A stretch of 64,000 nt of DNA from Hyaloscypha bicolor E (GCF_002865645.1 NW_020194638.1:496001-560000), one strand, 5' to 3'; numbered from the stretch's first letter, positions 32,854 to 44,520 are shown. Notes: generated by a model from the sequence alone, not told the origin. A program made the numbers and translations.

Positions 32854-33639
32854 ATGGCAGCTACAAAGCAGCAGTATGATACCATTCAAGGACCCTACGA
32901 TTACATCCGTACAACATCGATTGCCTTCATCGAGCGCGAGAATGTGCATGAAACTGTAGCGCCTTTTATCGAAAAAGCTCGAATTCTCGAGCTCGCATGC
33001 GGATCAGGCTTCTACACCTACAGTTTCCTGGCATGGGGAGCAAGCTCTGTCCTTGGGGTAGACATTTCCTCCGTCATGATAGACGAAGCGCGGCGCGTAG
33101 GGAAAGAGGTATCATTTATCCAAGCCGACTGTTCGATCCCGCAAGCCTACGATGGCGGGCCGTTTGACCTCGTCTTCGGCGCCTGGCTCCTCAACTACGC
33201 CCCCGATCGCGCGGGTCTGGTCAACATGTTTCGCAACATCGCCATGAATCTCAAGGACGGGGGGCGTTTTGTTTCAGTCACGGTTCCGCCTTCGTCGAAC
33301 CCGATAGATTCGCTCAATGCGGAGGCAAACGCTCGTCCCCCGCCCGCGGGGACTGGATATCTGACCTACCACTATATCAGGGACGTCGAGGATGGGGTTT
33401 ATTTCCGCTTACATGCTGATACGCCTGTTGGAGAGCTGAACTTTGAATGCTACCATCTGAAGAAGGAATTGTATGAGGAGGCGGCGAGAGAGGCGGGGTT
33501 GAAGGGCAAACTGGAGTGGGGTGTTACGAAAGTACCAGAGAGGTACTTGAAGGGGGAAGGGCCGGGGGGTGCGGGTTTGGCTGAGCTGGAGACTTACAAG
33601 ACTATCCCCAATTATGGAGTGCTAGTTATTGTGAAGTAG
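32854..33639 (+). CDS. Class I SAM-dependent methyltransferase
   Basis: A 261-aa single-exon protein. Motif I, ILELACGSG, lies at residues 44-52 and binds the methionine part of SAM. Acidic Asp70 (GVDISS) closes the second strand, QADCS near 90 marks motif II, and FDLVFGAWLLNYAP is motif III. The last third is variable, as in small-molecule methyltransferases related to the toxin-A/UbiE-like groups of filamentous fungi. No signal peptide or membrane segment is present, so it is cytosolic. The methyl acceptor is unknown and no biosynthetic neighbours are seen. The ATG at 32854 is the only reasonable start; motif I begins at a normal distance from it. Confidence 0.92.
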   Translation: MAATKQQYDTIQGPYDYIRTTSIAFIERENVHETVAPFIEKARILELACGSGFYTYSFLAWGASSVLGVDISSVMIDEARRVGKEVSFIQADCSIPQAYDGGPFDLVFGAWLLNYAPDRAGLVNMFRNIAMNLKDGGRFVSVTVPPSSNPIDSLNAEANARPPPAGTGYLTYHYIRDVEDGVYFRLHADTPVGELNFECYHLKKELYEEAAREAGLKGKLEWGVTKVPERYLKGEGPGGAGLAELETYKTIPNYGVLVIVK

Positions 33640-34210
33640 AAATTTGCATGAGGTGGTTGAAGATAATTGCGCGGAAATCGGTGGTTTGTTCAAGATAAGT
33701 CAATATACCAATAGAATAACCCCAGGTCCCGTTTGCTAAATCCAGTTTATCTGTAGAATTTATCCTACAATCGTTTTTAAAATCCCCTAAGTTAAAGCAC
33801 TTAGGAAGTATAGTACGTCGAGCTAGGCCCCGAATTAAAGTATAAAACGAAGATAGGATTAAACAATAATGAGCTTGGCCGCCTGGCAGGTAGGGAACAA
33901 GCATTCAAAGTCCCCAGGTACCGGGCCCTGCAAACAGGGTCGACAAGTCACTTCCTCCGTGGCAAGATGACAGCGGAGGGGAAAGCCAATCGCGATTTCA
34001 AAATATGGCACGATTCCCCTCACCGCAACCCCGCAGGATCTACAATCCGCACTGAACCGGCGCCACAAGCAGCACCCGCGGCACCGGATTGGGCTTCCCC
34101 GGAGCGGGACGGCTCGCTTACCCGGTCATAATACTAATCGTCCAATAGAGGATCAAGGTTTTATCGCTACTCATGCACGTTCTTCAAGATTGATACCAGA
34201 AGAATGGAGA
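33640..34210. other. Intergenic, with a Cys-rich minus-strand fragment
   Basis: No full gene is visible. A minus-strand open stretch at 33859-34068 includes C-x2-C pairs (CRSC, CRPC) but has no convincing start or continuation. AT content rises toward 33850. Confidence 0.45.
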
Positions 34211-34712
34211 AAATGTAAAACGACACCCCCGGGTGTCGATTAGGCGTATTAATGGATTTTAGAGTTTTAATAATGCCTAATTAGTTGTTTATTCTTACTT
34301 AAGCCTTTTTCTTAAATTAGATTCTTTAATATAGTAATAGGGAAGTTTGTATAAGAGCTCTAGTTTTGGGGCATGGGATAAGCGAGGCAATTATTGCATA
34401 TGAAGTAAATAAGTTCCAGGTGCTTAATCGCTAGATTTTCAGGCTCTCTTGAGGCCTTAAAAATTCTAACTTTTCTTATCTTCTTTCAACTTTCTTAAAT
34501 CTACTAATTATTATATAATAAAAATTTCATATCCTATTAGCTTATAATTAGGCCTTCTATAATATAAGAAAATAATTAAATTATAATAATTCTTTATATA
34601 GTAAGTTAAACTTAAAGGAAAGCTAGATTTTTTGGTATTTCTTTACTTTAGGTTAGTCTGGCCCCCAATCGACACCCCCGATCGACACCTAGGGGAGGGT
34701 CGTTTTACATTT
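34211..34712. mobile_element. MITE-like element with terminal inverted repeats
   Basis: The left end reads aaatgtaaaacgac, then acccccgggtgtcgatt. The right end, read on the opposite strand, gives aaatgtaaaacgac, then cctcccctaggtgtcgat with a second gtgtcgatt. The termini are thus inverted repeats of about 35-45 bp with a perfect 14-bp outer core. The 430-bp interior is AT-rich, holds no open frame and looks RIP-decayed. Size and structure suggest a non-autonomous DNA transposon. A target duplication could not be fixed because the outer flanks (gga/ggg) may extend the repeat. Confidence 0.7.
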
Positions 34713-34873
34713 CCCCCGACATAGAGGTAAAAAACCTTCGGAGCACCCTTTAATTAATGTTAAAGGCAGGAGGGTTAAGCCGAAGTCTATATACACCCAG
34801 TATACAAACTACTTCGTCATATAATTTATAGCGTATACAATTCCAATAATATTTATATTCGTTACAATTAACT

Positions 34874-37498
34874 CTAGTAGTCTTGTTCAAGCGCCTTGAT
34901 CAACGAATCTAGCCGCTCTCCTCGAATGTAGGCACGCTTGCCCTCGGACCCATGTAGGTCGGAGAAGTACTTTTTGAAAGATCTGCTTAGCTCAATCACT
35001 TCCCTGAGATGCTCTTCTGTCAAGAGCGTCTTGCCGCCTTCACCTTCCTCCGCGCCATGTTCAGCCAGTGCAACGGCGGTCTGGAAAGCTGAATACCCGT
35101 CAGTGCAGTTCTTCCAATATAATTTTAGCTGATATTCTCACCATTTCTGATTTCCCTGCCATTCATTTCAAAGTCTTTCATCTCGCTGGAGCGCAGGTAC
35201 TCCTTCACAGCGTACTTCACCTGCATCGAAGGCCTCTCAGCTTCCAACTTATGGATGAAGTTGTTCCACACAGTGTAGCGCTGCTCAGATTTTAGGTCAG
35301 GGTAGAACATCTGGATGTGCACTCGCGACATAATCGCATCGTCGAACGTGCCCACCCTGTTGGTTGTAAGGAAAAGAAGACCATCGTAGAACTCGAGAGC
35401 ATGCAGAAAGCCTGAGCGACAATTAGCTAAAGTTGATCTAGCAGGCCTTGATGCAAGATCACTGATTTCAATTTCAGAGAGGTTTTTTGGCATACTTGCA
35501 ACTAGGCTACTTCGGTGAAGGTCTTCGATTGTGCGATTCGCCACAAAGACGTCTGCTTCGTCAATCAAAAGAACTGCGTTCCAATTTCTCGCGGCTTTAA
35601 AGTTTCGAGTCAGATTTTCCTCTACATCCTCTGGATTGGTGCCAATATCGGTGGTTGTGAGAACCATAAGAGGTCTTTCCAGAAAGTTGGCAATACACTC
35701 TGGATTGTCTATTAGTCTGATAGGCACAGCGATCCTAGATGAGGGCAGGGCTTACCAGCGGTGAATGTCTTCCCCACACCGGGTCCGCCATGCAGCAAGA
35801 ATATCAACCCATTTCTTTTCCCGTCGACGTAGTCAGCTGCCCACGGCTTTTCTAATAGCACCCGTCCATGACGGTTCAGTCTTGACAAGCTTCCTGTCAA
35901 TGACTTGAGAGTCTTCAATCGGTCATTATCCATGACAAGACTATCGATCATGTCTTTATAGAACCTGGGCGGCGAGAGGTTTCTTACATGGACTTTTTCT
36001 ATGATACGGTTAGCTTGCGCAGAAAAAATACTGGTAAATTCCCGCTTACCCCACGTCCTGGTCTTGAAGACGAATGCATGAATTTGCTTCGCACATAGGA
36101 AATATTGGTGATTGGTTAGTGTCGGTTGGTCTTTCGGAGTGATGAAGTCATATCGGTCGAAAATTGCTGTCTTCTGTACTTTCTCATTCTCATTTTTACT
36201 GCATATATGACATGGACAGTCCGATGCGAAGTCCCTGTGATCGCTTTTATCCATCAAATTGGGAATCGGAGGTTCAAAAGGGCTACGGGGCGGTCCCTTG
36301 GCAGTCTTCCTCCTTGTCTCAGAATAAAAACTGTTCAGATCGACCATTACCATACCCTCGACCTGGTAACTTGTTAGCTCGGAATAGGAAAGGTTTAAAT
36401 CTTCTTACTCACCTCATTCGTTGGAAATTACGCTGTGGTACCTTGATGATATCTGCACCGCTTACTAACTAAATTCCAGTAGCTCTTGCCTTGTTCGACT
36501 GCTGTCCTGAGTCTTTCGTCCTTATTGGCATCCGCGAGATCTTCGTCATTTATAAAAATGACCTTATTCTTAAAGTCTGTGCTCTCTCCGTCAAACTTAT
36601 TCCAAATATAAAATTTTAGCACACGACCCAAGTACAACCCGTCATATTCCATTGACCACAATCTGATGGTCCATTGTCCCTGCGATTGCCCAAAAATGCC
36701 GCCTGAGGCGGAGTGAATAACCCCATGCTGAAATAACCCCTCTTCACTTTCTCTAGTGCTATAGAAAATTGTCTTGCCAGGTTCCAATGCGACCCACAAA
36801 TAATCGAAAGTAAAACAGCCTCTACTGTTGCGCTCCTGTTCAGCCTTCACGCCTTCCATTACTTCCGTGTCCAAGAAGCCGAATAAAAGTTCGAGGTGCT
36901 TGTCAACATCTCTTTCACGGACGCATAGCCTATGAGGCTCTTTCTTTGCAACCGCTTCTCGAAAGCTCCACAATTGGCTGTAGTGGTGCACAAGAACTGG
37001 GTACGGCCACCCAATCTGAATAAAGTCGCCGCTCAGATCCTGCCCAGGGTAGTACTGGACAACAGACCGTAGAGCGTTTATTATTGCCACTGAATAGATT
37101 CGAATGTAGTAGCTCGGTAACCAGCCCGGTATTGGCCGAGCTTCGTCTTGACCTCTTTCTCCAGAGTGCAAACTCGACACTGTATTTGGCGACGATTTTA
37201 TCCGGTAAACAGCGACACGTTCAAAAGCGGGACGGCTGCTACCGCGTCTTGGATTCGACATGTCGAAATCGTCCTTGGTTACCTCATGTCGAGACTTGAA
37301 CTCATCCTTCAGGTCTCGCCATTCGATGGAATACTTGATCCAAGCCTCACTCTGGTCCAACTTGGAGGATTCGGTCGAATTGATCTCTGTATTCTTCGTT
37401 GCGTTGACTCTAGCTTTAAGGGACTCCCCAGACTCGTTGCCCTCGCCTAACTCAGCCGGCTGTTGCGGCGAGGAATTGTCACTGTTGGCCGTATGCAT
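34874..37498 (-). CDS. DUF7025-type AAA ATPase (pair 2), possible nonsense codon
   Basis: Five exons: 37498-36413, 36362-35756, 35699-35496, 35411-35142 and 35088-34874 (794 codons). Walker A GGPGVGKT is near 554-561, Walker B LLIDEAD near 608-614, and TTNRV plus MSRVHIQMF carry sensor 1 and the arginine finger. The N-terminal half is the DUF7025 region (FDYLWVALEPGKTIFY, WSMEYDGLYLGRV). With the best donor (GTGAGT at 36412) exon 1 holds a TAA at codon 357 followed by FPTNE-VEGMVMVD; the alternative GTTAGT donor at 36469 removes it at the cost of 19 codons. Intron 3 (35412-35495) is 84 nt and stopless. Architecture matches the ATPase at 21709. It diverges from the STAND-like gene at 38100. 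Confidence 0.85.
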
Positions 37499-38099
37499 GA
37501 TTCATGCAAAACCTTTGTTGCATACAGGGGTGTATTGTGTATTTGGCAGTAAAGTGATTGAAGAATGCGATATATCTCAAGTCTCCTTGTCAAAAATTGC
37601 ACAAGGAGATGGCGCATTGAGGTGTGGTGTCTGCGGGTAATAAATTCCAGTAAATCTGGAAAACGAGGAGGAATATTTCCATACAATGTGCGAGACATGA
37701 ACCAGCTGGTCCAGGCTGCCACTTTTGTCTAATAAGCCTTTCGATCTGCCTGGAATGTCTGCTTCAAGCTTATTCTGCATACAGCAGAGTCGCACCACTC
37801 AGAGCTCTCACTGAAGCCCGCTAATTTGGGCATTCTGTGTTTGTAAGCCAACCTTGTAGCGTTCTGGACGAATGAAATGAAGAAATGTACAGCCTCCAAA
37901 ATGATTCTGCCGCAGCACACCTAATGCAAACAAAGGCCTCGCTTCAGTGAGGCATACTCCGGTCTGCCTGTGCCGCCTCCGAGGCAGCCCATGACGGCCC
38001 AACAACGAGATACCCTTATGCAGCGAGGCAGGCTAACTCTTTCCATTTTCATATTCAATTCATCGCAACTGTGCAATGTAAAGTTCGAAACACAACACC
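37499..38099. promoter_or_regulatory. Divergent intergenic region of AAA/STAND-like pair 2
   Basis: 601 bp between two start codons facing away from each other, repeating the arrangement of pair 1. No obvious sequence similarity to the 863-bp region of pair 1 was noticed by eye, which does not exclude short shared sites. Confidence 0.45.
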
Positions 38100-39627
38100 A
38101 TGGATGTTGCCTCGAACGCGGTCTCGCTGATTCAGTTCACCATCATTGGATTGGCATTCATCCGCCAAACATTCTCATCTATCAAAGATGGGCCCCAAAC
38201 AGTCTCGTACATTGTCAAAAATGTGCAGAATTTATTGCATATTTTGGAGCGACTCAGCAACAATCCTGCGGTAAAGGAGAGCCAAGATGTAGTATTGAGC
38301 GACATGTTGAAGTCATGCCACGACGATGTGACGAGGATGGCCCAGGAACTAGACAAATGCAACTTCAAGGCAACTGATAAGATGGAGCTAAAGCTGCGGA
38401 GGTCGGGAAAGTCTTTGTTCAAAGAGAAGGAATGGACGGACTTCCAAGCGAGATTGCAAGGGTACTCGAGCTCCCTGAGTACAATCATCACAATAGAGCA
38501 CAGGTGCGTTTCTCTCTATGATCCTTTCCTATGTTTGGTGGAATCGCTAACGCTATATAGCGAGAAACTGTTTGACATGGATCGCAAAATGGATGGTGGT
38601 CAAAAGCTGATTCAGGAAGAACTCCTCCGCATATCAAACAAGTGTGACAGAATTGAAATCAAGTGCGAAAAAGTTGGAGTAGCGTCAAGGAACTCGCAAC
38701 TGCAGTATACTCCAGATTCCTTGCCCAATCCTCTTCAAGCTCTTGGTATTGGAATTGAGACTAGGGAGAACACCCCTCCAATGGTTACGGGTACAAGTAA
38801 TCCGATATGCAAACTGGACCTCATCCAGTTTTAGACTCTAGCACTTTGCTAACATATATCTAGAAAGGCGTCGCTGGACATTCGATGAAGTTATGGCTAA
38901 TTCTCGCTGCCTCGAAGACTTCTTCTCCCGCGATCGCATTCTCTTATCTGGTCAAATTATCAAGCCTCCCAGGGTGAACAAGCAGACTTTGGACCGCCTT
39001 CTCCGATGGAGCCGAGCAAGTCCGTCTTCACAGACTCTGTGGATTAAGGGCCCTTACACGGCGACTCGCGATTCAGAAAACAATATGACGAGAATTGGAC
39101 TCAAGTTAGTGAATCTTGCGTATGAACATCGTCCCAACTTTCCGATGATATCATTCTTCTGCCAGCTCAGCCCGGCAAAGAGCCTCAAACTGAATGAGAC
39201 AGCTGAGATGGGAGCGCTGACCGCTGTCCTGTATGCCCTCATAAAGCAGATTCTCGAGATACTTTCACTACCACTTGTAGAGGACATTGATTTGACGAAA
39301 AGCCGATTTCAGCGCCTCGATGGAACAAAGAGGGCGTGCAAAGATGCCCTCTTGATCCTTGAGGATTTAGTCAGCCACATAACCCAGCCTGTGTTTTGCA
39401 TATTGGATGGGCTGCAATGGCTGGAGCACACTAGTACGCGAAACAATATGCGGAAGCTGCTCGAAGTGCTCCGGCACAATAATCTACACGTCTTATATAT
39501 TACAACAGGATCAGTGGCGAGTCTCAGGGATACCATCTCCAAGGATGAGACTTTAGGGGAGCAGGATCTTCGGGATAGAGCCGTCAAAGAGGACCTTGGA
39601 AGACAGGGTCAGAAGTTCTGGACATAA
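38100..39627 (+). CDS. STAND-like protein, N-terminal helical domain plus P-loop-less NTPase-like region
   Basis: Three exons, 38100-38503, 38561-38790 and 38864-39627, give 465 aa; the introns are 57 and 73 nt with TAACGC- and TGCTAAC-type branch sites. The N-terminal 210 residues start with a hydrophobic helix and resemble the N-terminal domain of fungal STAND/NACHT proteins (SLIQFTIIGLAFIRQTF, then a helical rod). RRRWTFDEVM opens the second part. TLWIKGPYTATRDS near 269-282 stands where Walker A should be but lacks GK[ST]. VFCILDGLQWLE at 388-399 is a good Walker B, and LHVLYITTGS a sensor-like strand. It ends without WD, ankyrin or TPR repeats. It is head-to-head with the AAA ATPase at 37498. 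Confidence 0.85.
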
Positions 39628-41375
39628 ATTTTCACTGACTTCCTTAACTTATCATGGATTTCTTCGTAATTGTAATCACGTCACTGGATGTTGATTTATG
39701 GAGTAAACCAAGACTGAAAGAATATCCTTGAAACATGGCTCGACTGAAAATCGAATTGCGTGACCTGTCGGACCTGTCCCCACTAAAAAGCTTTAAATTT
39801 TAGCTGGGTCGCTGCGTGGCACATCCAAGAGTTTATTGACAGAACCTAACCAAATTCAAACACCTCACAGGTCTGTGACGACTCAACACCTCCTCGCGGT
39901 GCAGACTAGAAACCTATTGCTTTCTGAGGATAGGCTATAGGACAAAGATTGAGTTACAAAAAACGACGCTCCTTGAATGATGCAATTCGACTGCGTCGTC
40001 TCGAATCGACAACGACACGACCTAATCTCGAGATCCTTCTTTAATACCACCCTCGCTCGCGCACCGGGCGCTCTTTCCATAATATCTCTCAACCTCTTAC
40101 TAGAGCCCTCTCTTTTTAGCTAAAATAGCCTACTAGCGAGTACCTCTCAAAAGGGAAATAGTTTCAAATCTTCGAATTAGAGGGATATGCCCGAACAAAT
40201 ATCTATATTTACGAGTAGTAATTGAGGCATACAAAGCTCAGAATTATTATAAATAGTAACATAAAGTATTAATGGAAATTTGCTATAAATAGTATTTTTG
40301 AGAATAACTTAAGGGAGTACTCTATATTTCATATAGTATCTCTAAGTATGAGTAAGGGAAGAGCCTCTTGGAGGAGGAGAGTAGCTTGAATAAGTTTAAT
40401 TCCCTAGTTAGGTGGCTACCTAGCCAGGCATAGTATATAAGAGATAAAGTGGCCGGTGTCCTCCTTTCTTGGACATTACCCCACCTACGAAGCACTATCG
40501 GTGAGACCGCCTTTGTATATATTATAGCCTGAGGCGCGTGAAACTCCCTTTTTAGCCTGAAAAACGTACGAGCTAGTAAGGAATCAAAAACAAGAACTTG
40601 CCATCCAAACACCTCCCATAACCAACGCTGCAACGCAGTGGCCAGCCCAAGACCAAACACGATTCCCTAACTGCGCCTTCCTATTTCCGCGCTCCTTCGT
40701 CTCTGTGAATTCTTCCCACCCTCGTTCAAGGTCCAACGGATATCGCATTCCGTTCCTAGCACAGAATTTTGACAATTGCATGAACAAGGCAATGTTTGGC
40801 ATATAATTAAGTTTCAAAATATGAGGGGAAAGTTGATGTAGATTGAGATGTCTGAATTAAGATTACAAGAGGGGCGGTTCAGCGGAGGGTTTATATGTCT
40901 CTGCAGCTGAGCTAACGAAAAGGGGTGAATCACGGGTATGGCAACTGACAGATTTCGTCGTATTGAGGGGGTTAAGGTTAGCACAGAAAGTGGGAGGGGC
41001 GGATGGAGAAGAGTCTGGTGGAAGAAGGTATACGGAAGAGTAGAGATTTGGGAGGGAGGTGGCGCGAGATATTGCCATCTTGCGAGAACAATCTGCCTTG
41101 AGAAATGGATGAATGTATTTTTAGGCGGGGGTTGGGCTCCTTGGGAGCCGACTTGGTCTCCCTGGATTTAATCGTATAGAGTTGACAACTTTCGCACGGC
41201 AGAGTCGAATAGAAAGGTAAATCATGATTGATTCATAGAAGGGAGAGCAGGAACGTGACTGAGTAACCTGAGTAGAGGTTAAGGCGAAGGTGAGTAGCGC
41301 TTGAGCAAAGCGGCGATGGTGACTAACCACGTTAGAAGGAAGGGAGGTTTAGATTCGATGAGATTACCCCAATAA
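39628..41375. other. Gene-poor, partly AT-rich stretch
   Basis: 39630-40130 has ordinary composition without a gene. 40130-40560 is AT-rich with many stops, like old RIP-affected DNA. 40600-41375 has short open frames only and forms the downstream flank of GPI2. Confidence 0.5.
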
Positions 41376-42900
41376 TCAGTAATCGTCTCTCCTAATAACC
41401 GGCCGTGCGGGATCCCATGGGCCATGAATCTCATTCTTATACTTCTGCAGCCCAATCAACCACCAACTGCACCCTCCCATCACGAGCCCAGTAACCAAAA
41501 CACCGATAATCCCACCCAGGAGGCCGGATTTCCACGGCCAGTCGAAGTACCCGTTCCCATCTCCTCCGTGCCCTAATATCAGCCCTACACCCCCTCCCGC
41601 TCCGGCGACTAAGAAGGATGTCAGGGTGACGTGACCGCGCCATGAACGTTGCCGGGCATAGCGACGGAAAACGGGGAACAGGCCGAAGACTTCGATTGAA
41701 AATAGAGTGAGGGAGAAGACTTGCCCCGTTGATGGCAACCGGCTAGCAAGCACGGTACTCGCCATCAGCGCAGCATTCGTGCTCAAGCTCGCAGGTATAT
41801 TCTTACTCCCTCCGCCAACAGAGGACCGGCTCGGCGGGGACCCGTAGTCAAAGAAGAAGATGTTGATTGCGAAGAGTAGGAGGGACATTGTCCAAATTGA
41901 ATCCGAGGACGTTGATCTGGTCAGGGATTTGAGGATAGGAGAGAGGCCAAGGAGGGTGAAGTAGATTAGTAGTGCGGATTTTGCAGTTGAGAGGCGCAGT
42001 GAGGTGCGGTGGGATAAAAGGGAGGAGTTGGGAGACGGGTGATTGGGGTGATTGGGCGGCGGGGTTGGGGGCTTGGAGTGCCCATTTGTGGAGTGTCCGT
42101 TTGAGGTGCTTGAATAGAGGGAAGAGACGGATGCAGAGTGGGAATGCTTTGATGAGAGGCCATTGGCATGTCCATTTCCGTTGGAATTGAGGAGGTTTGA
42201 GACAGAGCTCGAGGCTGAGGCGTCGAGGGGCGTGGAGGTGGAGACTGGGGTTGTGCTGGGCTTTGTGGATTCTTCTTGTCCGACCCACCAGTCCCATAAA
42301 AACCAGCCTAGAAATGTGGCAATGCTGCCCCAGCCTACAATTGCGACGGGGGAGACGCGTTCTTGGAAGATGCCGACGAAGCAGACGACGAAGATTATGA
42401 CGGAGCAGACGTGTTGGACTATGATTGTGGAGTCGGCGACAAGAGGCCAGAAGTCGTAGGGTTGGAGACGGGGATTTCGTTGGAGATGTTCGAGGAAGGT
42501 TTCTTGATCGGTATAATTATCCGGGTCTTTGTTACATCAGTAGAGTCCATTGGAGGCTGAAGTAGAGCGTACAAGATTGGTTCACCCATAACAGCTTCTT
42601 CCACGTCCCTTTCCTCCTCCGGCTCCCACTACGCGGTCTATCCTTATGTCGCGTTCTTCCAGATACTCGTGCAGTCCCGTTTGGCCCATTGGTCATATGC
42701 AGATCCCTTGCCGCCTTCGCGACGGCCGGAGATTGCTTGCGCGGTGGTGAACCTTGATAGATGGCATCTTCAGGTGCGAGAAGGGTACGATCGGTCGTGA
42801 TCGGTCTGTAGGAGTACAGAGGGAGTGTCGTACTTCGCGTTAAAGGTGGAAGGGGCTCTGTTATCGTCGCAGACGGCGGGGGCGCCGGGTTGGGCACCAT
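41376..42900 (-). CDS. GPI2: GPI-GlcNAc transferase subunit Gpi2 / PIG-C
   Basis: Two exons, 42900-42573 and 42526-41376, with a 46-nt intron (GTACGC donor), give 492 aa. Gpi2 is a polytopic ER membrane subunit of the complex that transfers GlcNAc from UDP-GlcNAc to phosphatidylinositol, the first step of GPI-anchor synthesis. Family hallmarks are WKKLLWVNQ-SYPDNYTD at the junction, then hydrophobic segments (FVVCFVGIF, IVGWGSIATFLGWFLWDWWVG), and the very conserved SLSTNAALMASTVLASRLPS, FGLFPVFRRYARQ and the end CSWWLIGLQKYKNEIHGPWDPA. A Ser/Asn/His-rich, probably disordered insert separates early and late helices and explains the length above yeast Gpi2. A basic N-terminal tail precedes the first conserved block. 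The start is the first ATG in this frame. Confidence 0.96.
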
Positions 42901-44520
42901 ATTGAAGTGGGAGTTGGCATGCGAGGATGAATTTGAGATTCGTGTTCTCAGCCTCGTAATTGCTTGACATCTTTGCGTTAGTGCTCGCTTCGGCCAACGT
43001 AGACGAGGCTGAACACGTTACTTGGAACTGCAATTGAAACAGAGAAGCATAGGTAAATGTCTCGAGAAGAAGACGTGAAATTTTTGACATTATTCTCAGT
43101 TGTCGGGACAACTTCCCTTCCTATCCGTGGGAAGAATATTCGAAGTTTATCACGTGACATTAGATTCAACTTTCCCTCTTTCCCATCCCCTGGGGGTTCG
43201 GATAATGGGAGATTATTGGGAGGGTAGGGAGAATTAGCCAAAGTATCCGACCCCAGGAAGGAGTCCCGAGCTAAGTTGCCGATCAGAAAATAGTATGATA
43301 TTCTGTTCCCTTCAATTTTAAAATGTAAAACCTGCATGTGTTCAATGTCAAGATGCTAAGAATGGCAACATATTCTGTGGAGGTGTGAGGCTGATGGTAG
43401 TCTCACTTCAGATCTATGCTTCGCTATTCGTCGAGAGGGAGATCCGCAGTAAGCTTCCTGGTCAGTCGAAGTCCACCGGATATCTTTCGCCATGGACATC
43501 TGAAACCTGCAATGTAGATCCGCATCACGTGAGATGTGCAATCCTGAAACCCAGAAGCTCACGGACGATGTCACCAACCCAGTGAAGATCCCCCTTCTTG
43601 GCAGTGTTGGAATAGTTTCAGTACCTACCACCTCACGATAAGAAACACTCGTCTGGTTATGCCAGACTAAGGTGGGCACCTCTCCGCCGGATTGATACTC
43701 GCAGCTCACGATGCTTGCTGACGCTGAGGCGGTGGAACTCAGCCCTGCGGAGAAGAGAAGATTTCACTGAAACAGGCGAGCACCAAAGGGGAAGGAGTGA
43801 GGCATTAGATGCGGAATGAACAGATGCCAAGCCTACACGCAGGATTGTTTTCTCGTGTTAATGAACTTAATGTCGCTGCCAACACGTAATTTGCAATGCC
43901 CCCGGTTCAATCCAGCTAGGCAACAGCGCCGAGTGACAGACGACGACGACGACGAAGAACAAGTGCCGCACCGTCGAATAGCTTGAATTGTTTCAACGAT
44001 CTGGTTGATCTGCTGGTGGCGCAATGAGAGGTGCGGTGGATGTCGTTGTTTGACTTGGCTGTTTCGATGCCAAGTAGACATCGAGATGGTGGATCGCGTG
44101 GTCCCCTATTCCGCCCCCACCAGGACGGCAGTTTTGAGTTTGCCGGGACAGGGCTGTGAAATGCAAGGGGGCCTCGTTCCTGGGGTTCTGTTGTACAGTA
44201 CAGTTCCGTAGCTGCTGACTATTATTATTCTAGGAAGAATTCGAGATAGTGCAATCACCTCGCTACCAATTCTGTCTGCACTTGCCAAAGGTTGAGATGA
44301 AGCAACTCTCTTAGCCGGGGATATTCCGACGGAGTGACTTCACCGCGCAAACGATTCACAATTCATTATTGAATCATGCGAGAGCTATCTGCACACGTTG
44401 GAGAGGCGGGCTTGCGATTCGAGGAACTTTTTGCATTTAGGCTTTTGCGGCGTCAATGCCAAGCCCTGGGGTCCTTAACGGCGCTGCGGGCGTGTGTGAG
44501 TTCAGCAACGCCAGCCTTCA

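Noticed and set aside
40322..40660. 112-codon minus-strand frame in AT-rich DNA
   Set aside because: No family recognised and surrounded by RIP-like sequence; could be a repeat fragment but cannot be supported.
43895..43920. Possible tRNA B box (ggttcaatcc)
   Set aside because: Flanking bases do not form a T stem or acceptor stem.
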